64,000 bases of DNA from Grifola frondosa (lineage: Eukaryota; Basidiomycota; Agaricomycetes; Polyporales; Grifolaceae): the NCBI GenBank assembly GCA_001683735.1, contig LUGG01000001.1:3162001-3226000 (forward strand). The letters are read 5' to 3'. Every line of letters begins with the position of its first letter. Positions within the stretch are counted from its first letter, which is position 1. This document shows positions 23,381 to 36,051 of this stretch, one piece after another. The notes below the pieces were generated by a model. The model was given only the letters and a program-made list of their open reading frames with translations, made no database searches and was not told the DNA's origin. Made by a program: the position numbers and the translations under genes.

Positions 23381-24728
23381 ATCAGGACAGCGCACTGGCA
23401 GCAAAGAGATGATGCTGACGAGATCGCGGATTCCACGGAATCTATGCAGACTTCAATGACAATGGTTTTTGAGATTCCGGCTGTCATCTATTTTCACGCT
23501 AGAATTCAAGGACAGGCATATAGGACTAGTACTGGCCACCGGTACGCAGTAGTGTGTGAGGGTAAGAATATTAATGAGAGTCAGACGCGTGACGCGATCG
23601 AAGACTGACGCGGTCACGTGCGCATACTCCGCCCGCCCGGTCCGATTCCCTTTGTGCGGTTTGAGCTGCGCTCGGCATCTGAACGTTGAACGTTGAACTG
23701 CTCTCAGTGTGCAATATTCTATTTCTTTTGGTTCTGACTACGCTTGTTGGCATCCTTGTAACATCGAGAACGATGCTCGGCATTAAATCCTTCTTGTCAG
23801 ATTTCTCAGTCAACACGCACGGGCAATGCACTGGAAGCTAGTATGACAAGTCGTCTTTCCTATGACTCCAAGACGTATTTGAACTTGAACCTGCGAGAGC
23901 GAGGCCAGGAAGTAGAATGCTGGTGGACATGTTACGAAAAATGGTGACGTTTGTTCCCTTGCTCCCACCCAGAACGCTTGCGGTAGCCGTGGGCTATTGT
24001 CTGTGGATGCTTGAATCTCGGCCTGTGCTGCTACATACATTAGGGAGCTTTGCCGATCGAGACAAACCGTCCTGCAGTGCACTTTGTGACTCGTGTATGA
24101 GGTGCGATGCCGTCGCAAAGCTCGACTACCTTCTGTGTTTGTCACGCATTTTGTAAACGCTTGTCTATTCATGTTTCAGAGGTATGTTCGTTACTCATCG
24201 TATCATGATAATGAACGCTCACACGGTTGCCGGCTTTATTTCTCAGTGCGCGCGTGTCACCTTGGAGGATGTCTGTCGATGTGCTGTCCTCTCACATGAG
24301 TTAGGATACGTTTCGTTTGCAAGGGAAGGATTTCGCATGGGGTGCCGGCAATGATGCCACAGTGACGACAAATATCGAGATATACAGACGACTGCTCATG
24401 CAAATTACTCAAGGTGGCCCGCGGAGCCCCGCGGCTGATGCTCTATATCTGTCCCTTCTGGATCTCCACAGGAATATAGGAACTACATGTGGCCCAGGAT
24501 CTCCCAGAATTCTAGGACTGAACATTCAGGATCCGGTGTTCACCCGGTAGACCGTGCATAATCATGCACTGATGCCCAATCATCACCTCCCGATCCTACA
24601 ATCTTGCCCATAAATGACAGTGACTCGTGTCCGACCGCACGGCCAGGGTTTCCATGCTTCCGATAGAGAACACATATATAGTGTAGTCGGCACCGCTGAG
24701 AGAAAACATTGTTCGGACCTCTCATAGG
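23381..24728. other. Intergenic interval before the P450 pair
   Basis: About 1.35 kb without a supported gene. A 77-codon plus-strand frame at 24317-24550 reads plausibly but has no recognisable domain. A TATA-like run (ACATATATA, about 24672-24680) sits about 50 bp before the P450 start and may be its core promoter. Confidence 0.35.
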
Positions 24729-26918
24729 ATGTTTCTCGAATTTCGTTCTTCTATCCCTAGCGTTTCGTTGAGGGATGCCTTACTTGCTGTTGTCGGTGCA
24801 GCTCTTGTGAGTAACTTATCGATGATTTTCTGTGGCGCTCACGTGTGACACGTATCACCTCAGGTTGCGCACTTGATATTCAAACGCTATGAACCCACCA
24901 GCATCACGGCTCACGCATTTCTTCTCCTTCTGCCGTCCAGCATCATATCTCTCTGTTTCCCCAATGACTTCTCCGCCGGTGCTGCACTGGTGGTCTCCCT
25001 TGTCGTTTATCTGTCGTCTCTCGTCTTGTCTATCGTTTTCTACCGTTTGTCTCCGTTCCATCCGCTTGCAAAGTACCCTGGCCCCTTCGTGCACAAGATT
25101 TCTATGCTCCGGCTGGTGCTTCTGTCCAAAAGCGGCAAACGTCATATACATATAAAGGATCTCCACGAATACTATGGAGATATTGTTAGAGTTGGTATGT
25201 CTGTTCCGTTGAGAAGTGCCATTTTTGAACACTGATGGGCACACCCTATTGCAGGACCTAATGAAGTATCCATACGTCATGTCTCTGCCATCCTACCTTT
25301 AATGGGTACTACTGGCTTGCCAAAAGGACCACGTAAGTAATCCCAATTGTCTAATCCATCGTTCTTTATTCATAAAATTTATAGATTGGATTGGACGATC
25401 GGGTAGTCCTGGTGTCAAGTCACTGATTGCATTGGACGATGCGCAGGAACATGCTCGGCGCCGCAAGTTCTGGAACCGTGCCTTCAATACTGCTAGCCTG
25501 AAAGGCTACGAAGAGATCATTGTGAACCGAGCGGAGCAGCTTGTCGACTCTCTCGGAAGGCAGGCGATCGAGACCGACATCGGAAAGTGGTTTAGCTGGT
25601 TCACGTATGCCAACCTTTTCCCCATTTCTTGGCGATGTTCACGATGCTTTTCTTGCACATACAGATACGATTTCATGAGTGATATGGCGTGCGTGTGTCC
25701 TCCGTCTTTTACTGTTCTTTCTGACGTTATTCTAGGTTTGGCGGTGGATCCGAGATGTTGCGCGACGGAGACAAGGGCAGCTTGTGGCATCTCATTGATG
25801 ATGGATTGGCGTGAGTTTTTATTCTGGTTAAATTCTGATCGTCTTAAACTGTAGTTACTACCTAGCATTTCCGATATGCTGGGACAAATTCCTTGGAGTG
25901 CACCATATACCTACCGGATTCCTGGGATTGCGAAGGGTATGAAAGAGAGATGCGTAGTTATTGCACGTCGCGGGCTTCGGACAGAATCAAGGCCGGCTCC
26001 CAACGCAAGGATTTGTTCTATTATCTGGTGTGTACCCTTTGTGCGCCTTCTCATTCAATTATGTCATTTGACTATTTGACACAGAACAACGAGGACGGCT
26101 CTGATGTTGCACCCTCTCCTTCGCAAGTAACCTCGGACGGAACCTTGGCGATAGTCGCTGGCTCAGACACCACGTCGACTGTTCTTACCAACATTATCTA
26201 TTTCCTCTTGACTCACCCCGAGTCCTATGGTCGCTTGCGGGCCGAAGTGGATTCTTACTTCCCTCCCGGTGAGAATGCCCTTAACACTAGGTACCACGCG
26301 GAGATGCCATATCTCAACGCAGTAATGTAAGTTCAAGTCTGATATGTCGAATGTGCTCACTTGACTTATGTCTTTTTCTCTGGCAGAAATGAAACGTTGC
26401 GACTCCTTCCAGCGGTTTTCAGTGGTAGCCAACGGGTCGCAAAGAAAGGCACTGGCGGAAAACTGGTGGGACCATTGTCAGTCTTCTCGTTGAAATATAA
26501 TGTCAAGTCTCTTATCATTTGCTTCGCTAGCTTCTTACCTGAAGGGACCAGCGCATTTGTCCACTTTTATTCCGTCCATCGCGACCCCCGTTACTTCTCC
26601 CCGCTTCCAGAGTCGTTCTGGCCGGAGCGTTGGATCATTGCTGCAAACCAAGATGCGTCTAAAAGCGAGGACCAGAAGGTCGTCCACAACATCGCCGCAT
26701 TCACCCCGTTCTCCTTTGGGCCTGCCAACTGCGTCGGGAAGAACCTTGCTCTGCAGGAAATGCGCATGGTGATATGTTTAGTGATGCAGAAACTCGAGTT
26801 CCGCTTCCCAGAAGGATACAACCCTAGAGATTACGAAGACGGCTTGCAAGACCTCTTAGCCACCAAGAAGCCGAAGTTGCCGGTTCTAGTCAAGCGTCGA
26901 GAGGAGGCAAAGGTTTAG
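24729..26918 (+). CDS. Cytochrome P450, tandem copy 1, with an internal frameshift
   Basis: About ten exons. The N-terminus has two or more membrane segments, then the proline hinge HPLAKYPGP. Next come ARRRKFWNRAF (C-helix), IVAGSDTTSTV (I-helix A/GGxDTT), NETLRLLP (K-helix ExxR), FWPERW and FSFGPANCVGKNLA (heme loop, Cys ligand). This is an ER-anchored class II monooxygenase needing a CPR partner; the substrate is unknown. Compared with copy 2, there are two extra bases (or one missing) in GAGAG at 25941-25950, which breaks the frame before the segment ending RIKAGSQRKDLF. The promoter may include the TATA-like run at about 24675. Confidence 0.88.
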
Positions 26919-27516
26919 TGCGAACCTTACCTGCAGAGATCCTCCATGTATGCATTCTACCGAGAAGCTAGCGATGTTCTTGACGGTAATTACAATTGCA
27001 CGTACGATGCGCCTATGGATATTTCTGGATATGATCTCCTGACAGGACCGGTGTGCCACTGACATCTGCCACTATCACCTTTGACCGTCTGAGTAGAGCT
27101 AAGGCCACGTTCTTTCACACCTCTAACCGCTTCTGACAGACTAAAGACTAGAAATTACCGCCTTCAGTCCATGTAAGTAATAGCCAATCGTTGTCTACAG
27201 ATAAATGGCGGTGTAATAACGGACGGCGCAGTGGGTAGGCTGCACCTCCGATAAGCTCCTATGCAGCAGCCAAGGCGTCGGGCCCGAGAGATGTAATTTT
27301 GTTTCCGGCTAGTGCACACCATTCTCGAGCGATCGCCTACAACTTCCTGGCCACAGCCCCATGGCACGATCTACTTGGCCGTTATTCATATGTAAGTCGG
27401 GCAGAAGATGGCCTGATGACTATGCCCGACTGAAGTGCCCGATGTTGACATCAGACGGACATACAATAAGTCCGTCGTGCTCAAGCTGAATCCGCCGCAC
27501 GCGCTCTCTTTTCCTC
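26919..27516. other. Spacer between the two P450 genes
   Basis: About 600 bp containing the 3' flank of copy 1 and the promoter of copy 2. No gene seen. Confidence 0.4.
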
Positions 27517-29701
27517 ATGCTTCCTGACCATCGTGCTTCGGGTGCGACGCTCCCACTGAGGGACGCTCTGCTCGCTGTTGGTGTCTCAGCTCTGGTGAGC
27601 AATGAGTTTCCTCATGTAATGGCGAAGGTGAATAATATCTCTTCAGGCTACGCACATAATATTCAAACGTTATGAGCCCAACCACATTCCCACCCACATC
27701 TTTTTGCTACTTGTTCCTCCCAGCGTGCTCTCTATACTCTTTCCATCCAATTTCTCCGTCTCCTTTGCCCTTTTGGTTTCCTTTGCTACTTACCTTTCTT
27801 CTTTGATATTATCTATCGTTGCATATCGCCTGTCTCCGCTCCATCCGCTTGCACAGTATCCCGGCCCGCTCTTGCATAAGGTCTCTAAGTTATGGATGGC
27901 GCGGATAACCAGGACTGGAAAGCGGCACCTGTACCTTCAGGCATTGCATCAGCACTACGGTGACATCGTCAGAATTGGTTTGACAAATTAACATACAAAT
28001 TTCTATGCACATATGCTCATCTCTGCATCCCTTCTAAAATTAGGACCTAACGAAGTATCCATCTGCAATGTCTCTGCTATCCTCCCTCTGATGGGCACCA
28101 CCGGCTTACCAAAGGGACCCCGTAAGTTGCACACACCAACTGATGTGGACCTGTTCTTGGTACTAATGCGTTTCAAGATTGGGTTGGTCGGACAGCCGGC
28201 ACGACTCAGAAGCCGCTTATCGCCATAGATGACCTGCAAGAACATGCTCGCCGTCGCAAGTACTGGAACCGCGCATTCAGCACAGCTAGCCTTAAGGGAT
28301 ATGAAGAGATTGTCGCGAAGCGTGCGGGCCAGCTGGCCGACTCCCTTGCGGAGCAAGAAGCGGAAGTCGACCTCAGCAAATGGATAAGTTGGTTCACGTA
28401 TGCTTCTCGCCTTATCCTGGTCGTGAAGGTCGCTAATATTTTTGCGCTTTTTATAGATACGATTTCATGAGCGACATGGCGTGAGTATGGATATTCAGTT
28501 TATCGGTCTCTCGCTTATTTTGTTATTTCGTAGTTTTGGGGGTGGGTCCGAGATGCTGCGCAATGGTGACCAAGGCAGTGTGTGGCATCTCATGGAAGAA
28601 GGAATAGTGTATGTAACAAGCAGTTCTTGTCATCCTCTCGATACGTAGCTGAAAACGTTGGATAGCATGGCTGATACGATGGGCCAGATACCTTGGAGCG
28701 GAGTATATGCCCGTTACATCCCAAGTATCGGGAAGGATACGAAGGCAATGCGCCGACACGGAACAGAACTCGCTGCAAAGAGGATTAAAGCAGGTTCACT
28801 CCGTAAAGATTTGTTCCACTATCTGGCTAGTCATTTTCTGCAATAATGCCCCACTTTTCCTGATTATAACGACAGAACAATGAAGATGGCTTTGATGCAT
28901 CCCCGCCTACAGCGCAGGTCATCTCGGACGGCGCATTGGCGATGATTGCAGGGTCTGACACCACGGCCAGTGTGCTTACCAGCCTATTCTTCTGCCTCTT
29001 GAGCCACCGCGAGACGTATGATTGCCTGCAAGCTGAAATAGACTCCTATTTCCCGCCCGGAGAGAACGCGCTCGACACGAGATACCACGCAGAAATGCCG
29101 TACCTGAACGCAGTTTTGTGAGTATGATCCTAAATCCGCAGTATCATATTTAATTCCAGAAACTTCGACATAGGAACGAGACTCTGCGGTTGTTCCCCGC
29201 CGTCATCGGCGGAAGTCAGAGAATCGCAAAGAAGGGAAGCGGTGGGAAAGCGGTGGGACCATTGTATGCATTTCCGCTTAATATGCAGGGATTCATACTG
29301 ATAACTGCCCTAGCTTCCTCCCTGAAGAGACGTGTGCGTTCGTTCACTTCTACTCCATCCATCGCGACCCGCGCTACTTCTCTCCCCTTCCGGAGTCGTT
29401 CTGGCCTGAACGGTGGCTTATTGCATCCGGCGAGAGCACAGCACAGGGAGAGATGAAGAAGATCGTACACGAACCCACCGCGTTTATCCCGTTCTCATTC
29501 GGCCCTGCCAATTGTGTCGGCAAAAACCTTGCCCTCCAGGAGATGCGCATGGTGGTGTGCTTGGTGATGCAGAAGTTGGAGATGCGCCTTCCTGAAGGAT
29601 ATAACCCGAAGGATTTTGAGGAGGGCTTGCAAGACTTCTTTGTGGTCAAGAAGCCGAGACTACCTGCCTTGATCAAACGTCGTGAGAACGCAAGAGTTTA
29701 G
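27517..29701 (+). CDS. Cytochrome P450, tandem copy 2
   Basis: It shares its intron positions with copy 1 and is clearly its paralogue. The N-terminal membrane segments are followed by HPLAQYPGP, ARRRKYWNRAF, MIAGSDTTASV (I-helix), NETLRLFP (ExxR), FWPERW and FSFGPANCVGKNLA (heme loop). The reading frame is intact through every exon I could splice, including the stretch where copy 1 is broken. A tandem pair on the same strand suggests a recent local duplication; no other secondary-metabolism genes are adjacent, so this is not an obvious biosynthetic cluster. Confidence 0.92.
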
Positions 29702-29997
29702 TGACTTTGTTGCGGATGATCGAGTGCATGTAATTTACCTGTACTATAGCCTGCCATGATGGCGAGTAAGATGTTGTTAGCGATACAGATGTATTCGCAC
29801 CGTCCGGTGGCAAAGTTGCCGCAGGCGCGGCGCGTCGCGACGCGTCGTATCACGTGACGACGTTTCCCATTCTGACCACTGGCGCATTAATGAACGAGTG
29901 ACGAGAGACCAGAGGCTGTCAGATATCGAGGCTACTACTGCTGTCATCGACACAGAGCTTGTGTAACTATCCGTCCCCTCTCCAACCCACTCAGGCG

Positions 29998-32451
29998 ATG
30001 TCGAAGCGAGAGGCAAGTATGTTTGCGGCGGCAGGCGTCGATATCGACGCCCCGCGCGCCAAGCGACGCAAGGAGAATCCAGCACCTAGTGCCAGTCCAG
30101 TAGCCGCGAAGGAACATGTCGTAATTGTCGATGGAGATGGCGTGGTGAAGAGCGAGGGTGTGGGCGCGGAAGCTGCGAGAGAAGACTCCCATACAGTGCA
30201 GGAGAAGGGATTGCAGTTATGGCATATGGTCAAGGACGCGGTCAACAAGGAGTGCGTGACAACTTTGGACTCACCAGCTGCGTTGCAGTCGCTAATTCTC
30301 GTGTCTTTCCGGCTCTCTTTTCTACCGCTCCAATGTATGCGTCTTTACTTTCTGTTGGCTCTACAGAGGCCGGATTCTGTCGCATGACTTTATGCGTTTG
30401 CCGTCGAAGCGACAATATCCGGACTATTATCAGCAGATCAAACGACCAATCGCCCTCGACGAGATCAAGGCGCAGCTCGACGCCGAGGCCTACGCTTCTT
30501 TCGAGGATGTCAGACAGGACTTCGAGACATGCTTTCGCAATGCAAAGCGGTACAACATTAAGGACAGTCAGATATGGAAAGATGCTAAACAACTCCATGT
30601 GAGTGTCGCCTCCTATGTATCGGTCTTGGTCCGGGTGGCCCTAGGTCTCCTAGCCTTCATTGATACTGACATTCACATCAGAAACTCGTTATCAAAGAAT
30701 ACAGTAAGATGACGGGCACCAAGGAGGATGTTCTCCACGATGTTGCCGACGACGGTGAGGAGAAGGTTGACAATCCTGCTGCCGGGCCGACCACAGGGGG
30801 CTCAGACGATGAGGGGGGTGGCAAAAAGAAGAAAGCTCCCAACCTGAGTCGACTGTTAAAGTCACGGTTACAGAAACTCATAGACAAGACCGATGACGAG
30901 TATGTTTATCCCTCCGTACCATACGTCTCGATCTGATGGGCTCGTTATCAGAGGTCGCGTGCTCTCTACCGAGTTCATGGAGCTTCCAAGTAGAAAACTG
31001 TGGCCGAGTTATTACAAGATCATCAAGAGGCCCCAATGCCTCGAGAACATATTCGTGAGTACATGGTCAATGATGCGGTTCATTGCTTCTTACACAACTG
31101 CATAGAAACACTTGAAGCGTAAGGAGTATCATATGGCCAGCGATTTCGCCAACGACGTGGAACTCGTCTTCTCCAATGCGTTGGAGTTTAACCAGGAGCA
31201 TACAGGCATATGGGAAGATGCTGTGGTACTCAGAGTGCGTGATCCAGCCTTCGTCGAGTTGCGTTTCTGACTAGTTTCTAGGACTACTTCCGACATTTGA
31301 TGTCTGATCTTCCAGCACCATTTGCAATTCCGGGCTATGCCATTGGTGGCGAACACCCAACAAAGATCAAGCTGAAGATGCCAGCGACCACGTCTCCTGC
31401 TGCGCCAACTTCGACTCCTTCCATGAGCGCAGCTGCGTTGCCTCCTATAACACCGCATTCATCAGCCGGACTGCTTCTTCGAGTACCTGCATATCATGCG
31501 AATGGGACGACCGTGCACTCCCCTCCAACGGTAGATACGAAGACATCACCGTCAGCCCAGAACACACCGCTGGAACCAACACCGGCAACCGCTACGTCTA
31601 TTCAGCCTTCAGCCTCAGTGTCGGCCGTCCCTAACCCTGTTGTTCCCGCCACATCAATACATGTGGCGGGGACGCCGAAACCGACTGCCACTGGAACGCT
31701 GCAGCCTGCAACGTTTGGCCAAGCACCAGGATATCCCGCCGCTTACTCGCAGCACTACCCTAATGCTGCCTATCAGCAGCCCAGTATTGCTCCGGTGGCT
31801 GTAACACCATCTCCGCGTACTGGGGCTGTCTCACAAAATGCTGTCGCGGTGCAACCACCCGCTGCAGCATCTACGTCGAAATCCCCTACACCGACCGCTC
31901 TGCAGAGCCAACGCCAGCTGAAGTATGTCTCGTTGACTACGCGGCCGCTTGGCCGGCGGTTCGTCCTCGACCACAGAGATGGCGTGAAGACATGGGCTGT
32001 GCGGCTTTGTGTGCGCGAGACAAGCATCCATGTTGCGGACGTGCGGTACCAAACTTCCGGGGACGATGGTGAGGAGCACGGAGAGGAAAGTAGTGATGAT
32101 GAGGACAAGGTGATGAAGGAGGCCGAGCGCCAAGAGGAAGAGGAGGAGGAAGAGGAGAGCCCGCCGGCAAAACCCAAGCCAAGAGGTAGAGGCCGGCCAC
32201 GGAAGAAGGCAAAACTTGCAGAGAGCGCAAAGTCCTCCGAAATTCCCAAGAGCAAGGGGAAGGGCAAAGCACCGGCGAAAGCATTGCCCCTCGATGAGGT
32301 GCAGGTCAAGCTCAATGGTGTGCTGACGCGACGGAAGGAGGACACGAAGGGAGAGTGGGACGTTGATATACCCGTTGGATCCAGCTTCCTGGAGGTAGGA
32401 GAGAAGGGCGGATTGGTATGGAAGGTATATCTGGAGAGAGCCGCTTTTTAA
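29998..32451 (+). CDS. Tandem-bromodomain AT-hook protein, Rsc4-like chromatin remodeller subunit
   Basis: About six exons. A basic N-terminus (AKRRKE) precedes bromodomain 1 (GRILSHDFMRLPSKRQYPDY, later NAKRYN with the acetyl-lysine Asn) and bromodomain 2 (GRVLSTEFMELPSRKLWPSY, later NALEFN). A long Pro/Thr/Ala-rich linker follows, then a C-terminal region with LGRRFVLDHRDGVKTWAVR, an acidic run and an AT-hook (PRGRGRPRKKAK). The order (two bromodomains, then an Rsc4-type C-terminus) fits the RSC/SWI-SNF subunit Rsc4, which binds acetylated H3. The start at 29998 gives MSKREASMF. Confidence 0.85.
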
Positions 32452-32620
32452 CACAACATTGGTTCCAAGTTCTCGCGTTGTATCTCCTCGACACTCTGTA
32501 ACTCTAAGGATAACATAATATTGGCAATGTCCCGGAATAAATAATGTGGTCCGTCTCGTGAAACGTGAACGATGCAGGACATTAACTTGAAGCATTTTTC
32601 TACGGATCAAAACCGACTTT

Positions 32621-34687
32621 CTATGACCCAGCTGTCCTCCACATTTCCACCTTCTCCGCTAAGGGTATCTGCTCATCATCGTCCGTGTCGGCGTCGCTCG
32701 GGGGGTCTGGTATGTAGCGCTGGTATCTCCCCGGCTCCGTCGTCCGATCCTCTATGTATCGGCGTAATAGCAATTCCCTGTCAATTGGCTGCACCTCATA
32801 TCCTTCAGAACCTCTCCGCACGGGCACGGCCCTAGCGGAGCGGCTGTCCTCATAGTAGTCCTCGTCGCCTGACGAGACCGCCGATCCAGACGACGAGAGA
32901 TGACTCGGGTATGTGCTAGTATCATTGTAGTCTGGATGGTATGGCGGGACGGAAGAATGAGCACCCCTGGCAGCGTCTGGCTGCTTCTTGCGCCTGCGCG
33001 TGGAGGATGAGCTCAGGCGGCTATTGCTGGGATGTAATTCGGGGTTAAGGCTGCCGTTCTGGTACGTCCATGGGCTGTCCGGCAGCGTGAATTTGTGGTC
33101 CGGATCCTCGTCGGGATAGACATAAGCATTGGGATCTCGAGGGGGCCACGCCTCCTCGATAGAGTCTGACAAAACGCAGAAGTGAGCAAGCGATGAGGCG
33201 ATAAAATACAAGGCAACATAAGTGGATGTGGAGCAAACTGTACGAAGAAAGAAAAGGATGTATATAAGCGCTTACATCTTGATGGTATTCGTAATGGCTG
33301 CACACCTGAAGCGTCCAAAGACACATCGTCTACGGCTCAGGCAAGTAATTGCCATCCATGTCCAACGTGACCTCATGTCCATTGCCTAGCTCTCTGAGGT
33401 CCAGTTCGGTCCACTTACCATCTCCCTCCGCAAGTGGATATTTTAGCCCGTTGCCTGGAGGCACACTCGGACAGCACCACAGGAGAGGATTGCTGCCGAG
33501 CATGGATGATATATTGCGCTTCACGCCCAAGTTCTATAAAGAGAGTTACAACGGCCAGAATGACAGGAATCTGAACATTTATATGCTTACATAGGGAAAT
33601 TTGATCTATTTGCCAGAGCAAGTTCAGCGAAAAGAAAAGGTAAAGTGTGAGATGAGTTACCTCGCGTATCTTGCCACGTCGTACGAGCGTGGCTGCTTTA
33701 TCCTTCTCCCAACCCTCTATAGTTGTACTATTGCCCATTAGAGCATAGAAGTGGTAGATACTGATAACCATGGTGAGAATCTCAAAGAATAGACAAGGAT
33801 TTGCGGCATACCTGAAACCGCCGACTGCAAGAAGGACAGGTATACATGAAGCATAGTTCAAGACTATAAAGATCAACTCCCGCCCGCTTGGCTCATCCTA
33901 AGGATGGGAGCTTAACGATGGTGAACAGATTCTGCGACATTGTATAACGCACCCAATAGCGACCACCGACGGTGCTATACACTCGACGGGTGACCATTGC
34001 TAAATGGTAAGAACACGCAAGGTCCACATAGAAGAGGAAGCGGATGAAGTGGCCATAGTTGAAGTGGCCGACACAATTATTCACCCATGGGCAGTGGTGG
34101 TCTGCAGGTTTCTGTTTGAGTGGTGTAAAAGGCTTTCATAGGTCACAAGCATACCCATGCGTAGGACACAACTAAAGGGACGGTCAGAATGTGCGGAGGG
34201 CTGAGCATGATGAAACCTTACCGGTTACATTGTCTGCAGTGGTGTGAACGCGGAGGCTTATAACTCTCACATGTTCTGCAATACCTTGGTCCTCGGGTCA
34301 ATTTCTTGACTTCGTACCCGTTCAAGTCATGAAGATCTGGTCGCTGAGAATGCAAAGATGAAATATCAGTGATTTCCGAAACGTCTCACGAACTGGGCAC
34401 ACACCCATGACCGTGGTACACCTCCCGGATCTGTAGTAACACAGAGATAGTAATTCCACAGAAGCATCCCGACGAGGAAGCTGAAATATTAACTGTCATT
34501 TAATACAGTAGGCATTCCATCCGTCTACCAAATGAACATACTTAAAAGGAACTAGAAGCGTGAGGAGCTCGATGGAGAGCACTCGACCGTACCATGGCCA
34601 GATGATGAAGATTTGTGAGGAATACGCAATGAACGAGATGAGACAGAGAGTGAAGCCGACGAAGAGACGACCTGCGAGGCGACCCAT
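32621..34687 (-). CDS. DHHC-type protein S-acyltransferase (Pfa4-like)
   Basis: A multi-exon ER/Golgi membrane enzyme that palmitoylates cysteines. In order: two N-terminal membrane segments (from [20 protein letters not shown]), the [11 protein letters not shown] motif, a Cys-rich zinc module, then [20 protein letters not shown] with the active Cys (junction at about 34,100). Further membrane segments follow ([20 protein letters not shown]), then [18 protein letters not shown] and a long polar tail including [12 protein letters not shown]. Domain order and the WPP motif resemble Pfa4, which acylates chitin synthase Chs3 in yeast; orthology is inferred. Confidence 0.88.
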
Positions 34688-34901
34688 GCCCGAATTACCA
34701 CCCGCTCAGCAATAGAAAACTCAAAAAGACCTGGTATGAAAAGGAAGGTGACTTGCAGCTTGAGAGAGCAGCAGCAATGCAATACAGCGCTGGCCGTCGG
34801 GCGCTCCGAGACTTTGTGAGCGTCTACACAATTTGGCTCTGACCATTGCCAGTATTGTTGAGGCTTGCTAGAGGACTTCAGTCGTCCTCGCTGTCCTCAC
34901 C

Positions 34902-35904
34902 ATGCTCTGTCGCTCATCTGCGGCCTTGAATGCGCCTAGGGTGGGGTTCACTCTGGCTCGCTTGCGTCTACTCCCTTCTGCCCGCGGAAATGCGTGGACC
35001 ACTCCTGCCTCGATTCCTGAGGCTCCGGCAGCGCCTGCTGCTGTTCCGGTTGCACCCAAGCGGTCTATCCCTAGAGCTAGCAGTTTTGGGGATATTGTCA
35101 TCAGTGAGGATGGCCTGCCCTTTGTCCTGCATTCGTCTTTTTGATCTCTACTTTGACGCAGCCAATACCCCCAAGAATGTCCAGAGCTCTCCCAATCAAG
35201 CAGGCGCGAGACATCCGGCGCCCAGTGCGACCCCTGGACTTGATTGGTTAGGCGTCGATGAATTTGGCGGAGCAGGTTTCAGGGCTCGCCTACAAGTGTC
35301 TCGTGCACAGCAGCAGGAGCGGCAGCAGTCTTTTCAGAGACCATCCTCGGATACGAATGTCGTCAGGAGGACAGATAAGCCAAGCAAACCTCGCGAGGAG
35401 AGAGGACCATTGGAAGCGAAGGGTGATGGGAAGGCTGGCAAGGAACAGGCGTCCCCCGTCGACGCTCCCCCACCATCATCTCAAGAAGTCTTCTTGGATG
35501 AAGAGAATGCTGCCAAGGACACAGAGAGTACCACTGTCACCAAGTCCTCCAAGAAGGCTCCAACTATCAATATGGAGACGACCAACCTTGACCAACTCTT
35601 TGGCCCTCCCGTACCACACACTCCACATGTCACGGTCAATCTTGCGGAGGCGCAGTCGCTGCCCGCATCGCCTGCTGCAATCCGTCTGCAGCTGTTACTG
35701 GAACGTTCTGCTGGTGACTACTCACAGTATGTGCCCCGCACGCGGGGTACCACCGACCCCTCCAAGCTCGGGCCAGTGAATCATGCGCAGTTCGTACTGT
35801 CGCGGCGGAGGGACGTTCGGCTCAAGAGGAGGGCCGGTGCGCTGGGTGTGGTCGAAAAGCTCACTGCAACTGACAGTGAAGCACGGAGTCCCGCGTCTGC
35901 ATAG
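34902..35904 (+). CDS. Uncharacterised protein with a mitochondrial-targeting-like N-terminus
   Basis: Two exons (34902-35103, 35162-35904), in phase, about 314 aa. The first 30 residues (MLCRSSAALNAPRVGFTLAR and on) are rich in Arg, Leu, Ala and Ser and lack acidic residues, as in mitochondrial presequences. The middle is low-complexity, rich in Lys, Ser, Pro and Glu. The last ~100 residues look ordered (TTNLDQLFGPP, IRLQLLLERSAGDYSQYVPR, NHAQFVLSRRRDVRLKRRAG). A divergent mitochondrial ribosomal or assembly protein is possible, but I recognise no family. It begins about 215 bp from the divergent DHHC start, so the two may share a promoter. Confidence 0.7.
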
Positions 35905-36051
35905 AGGTGTCCGGATTCATACATACTCAATATATACAGTCTCGATAATCATTACAAAACGAACAAGAAAACATGACCGCCATAAGGAAAAGGTGGGTCT
36001 GAATGTGCGAAGAGCGGTCAACTAGTCTCAACTTCTGTCTTTGGATGGCAA

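Noticed and set aside
24729..29701. A secondary-metabolite gene cluster around the P450 pair
   Set aside because: The neighbours are chromatin, CutC and F-box genes; no synthase, transferase or transporter is present.
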